Shown here in pieces: positions 63,829 through 64,000 of a DNA stretch of 64,000 nt (positions are counted from its first letter, which is position 1; each line of letters starts with the position of its first letter). The notes under the pieces are model-generated. The model did no database searches, had not been told where the DNA came from, and worked only from the letters and a program-made list of their open reading frames with translations. This stretch comes from Pseudoroseicyclus aestuarii (GTDB taxonomy: Bacteria > Pseudomonadota > Alphaproteobacteria > Rhodobacterales > Rhodobacteraceae): the NCBI RefSeq assembly GCF_003217255.1, contig NZ_QJTE01000006.1:40349-104348 (forward strand), in the 5' to 3' direction. The translations under genes were made by a program, and so were the position numbers.

Positions 63829-64000
63829 GCATGGCCTTTGCCATCGACCAGAGCGAGGCGGAGGCTGTCCCGGTCGTCGCCGGATCGCGCAGCGAGCCGC
63901 AGGATGTGCAGGCGATGCGCAACCTCTGGGTCGCGGTGATCGAGCAGCATTACCGGACCGCGCTCTCGCCCTTCAAGTCGGACCAGGTGGAGCGCCGCCG
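63825..64000 (+). CDS. Phage protein, partial at right edge
   Basis: ATG 63825 overlaps the previous stop (ATGA) with GGAAGGAGG upstream. The visible 58 residues (MSMAFAIDQSEAEAVPVV..., then RNLWVAVIEQHYRTAL) match no family I know. The rest lies outside the window. Confidence 0.65.
   Translation, partial: MSMAFAIDQSEAEAVPVVAGSRSEPQDVQAMRNLWVAVIEQHYRTALSPFKSDQVERR

Noticed and set aside
1..64000. CRISPR arrays, insertion sequences or rRNA genes
   Set aside because: No regularly spaced repeats, transposase genes or rRNA sequence were seen; the only tRNA found is tRNA-Pro.

Overview
The window looks like chromosome of a high-GC alphaproteobacterium of the Rhodobacteraceae (Rhodobacterales). 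Pointers are the gene content (carnitine/betaine catabolism, class II ribonucleotide reductase relatives, TRAP transporters, DUF2312/GapR, a split trp operon running into moaC-moeA-lexA), an alphaproteobacterial SOS box of the form GTTC-N7-GTTC at lexA, and frequent GTG/TTG starts with 4-base stop/start overlaps. The genus cannot be named from this sequence alone.

Layout: 1-4778 is a carnitine-to-glycine-betaine operon (dehydrocarnitine cleavage enzyme, substrate-binding protein, carnitine dehydrogenase fused to a thioesterase) with a divergent AraC/GlxA-type regulator. 4795-6461 is a TetR/NmrA-like divergent pair. 6652-10261 is a methionine cluster: a MetR-like regulator, MesX (DUF1852), the core methionine synthase MesD and a translationally coupled flavin reductase. 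10556-18051 is housekeeping (dusA, a TSUP exporter, gltX-gltA, a GNAT enzyme, comEC). 18153-29581 carries lexA, moeA, moaC and the trp genes in two blocks (trpCDG and trpE) interleaved with ung, a GNAT enzyme, DoxX and a YibQ-like protein, then ppiD. 29654-34325 holds an aminotransferase, gpt, fabI, pdxH, a two-domain cold-shock protein, a DUF192 protein and tRNA-Pro(TGG).

35188-37407 is the most unusual gene: an intact 739-codon paralogue of adenosylcobalamin-dependent ribonucleotide reductase that has lost the catalytic centre. Its upstream region carries DnaA-box-like sites and a 16-bp palindrome. 37509-42988 is a TAXI-TRAP transporter whose binding protein and permease are separated by a SleB-like lipoprotein and a secreted GH16/RTX glucanase. 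42985-49998 includes an ArsR/MFS pair, an ExoD-like protein, a YnjBCD-type ABC transporter and CcdA. 50103-53979 is a tightly overlapping cassette of a membrane-associated hydrolase, a cytochrome P450 and a FAD oxidoreductase. 54798 is the host GapR homologue, and 55118-58101 has surface-polysaccharide-type genes.

From about 58.1-58.3 kb to the right edge the sequence is a lambdoid-style prophage or phage-derived island. A leftward operon of overlapping genes includes an AlpA-like regulator, a methyltransferase-like gene broken by an in-frame TGA, a second GapR, a second two-domain cold-shock protein and several small proteins. A central switch has two divergent XRE regulators and five TCGC-N5-GCGA type operators. 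A rightward operon has a CII-like protein, a DUF1937 protein and others running off the edge. No integrase is visible in the window. The phage operon carries its own versions of two host nucleic-acid-binding families, GapR and the tandem cold-shock protein, that also occur elsewhere in this window.
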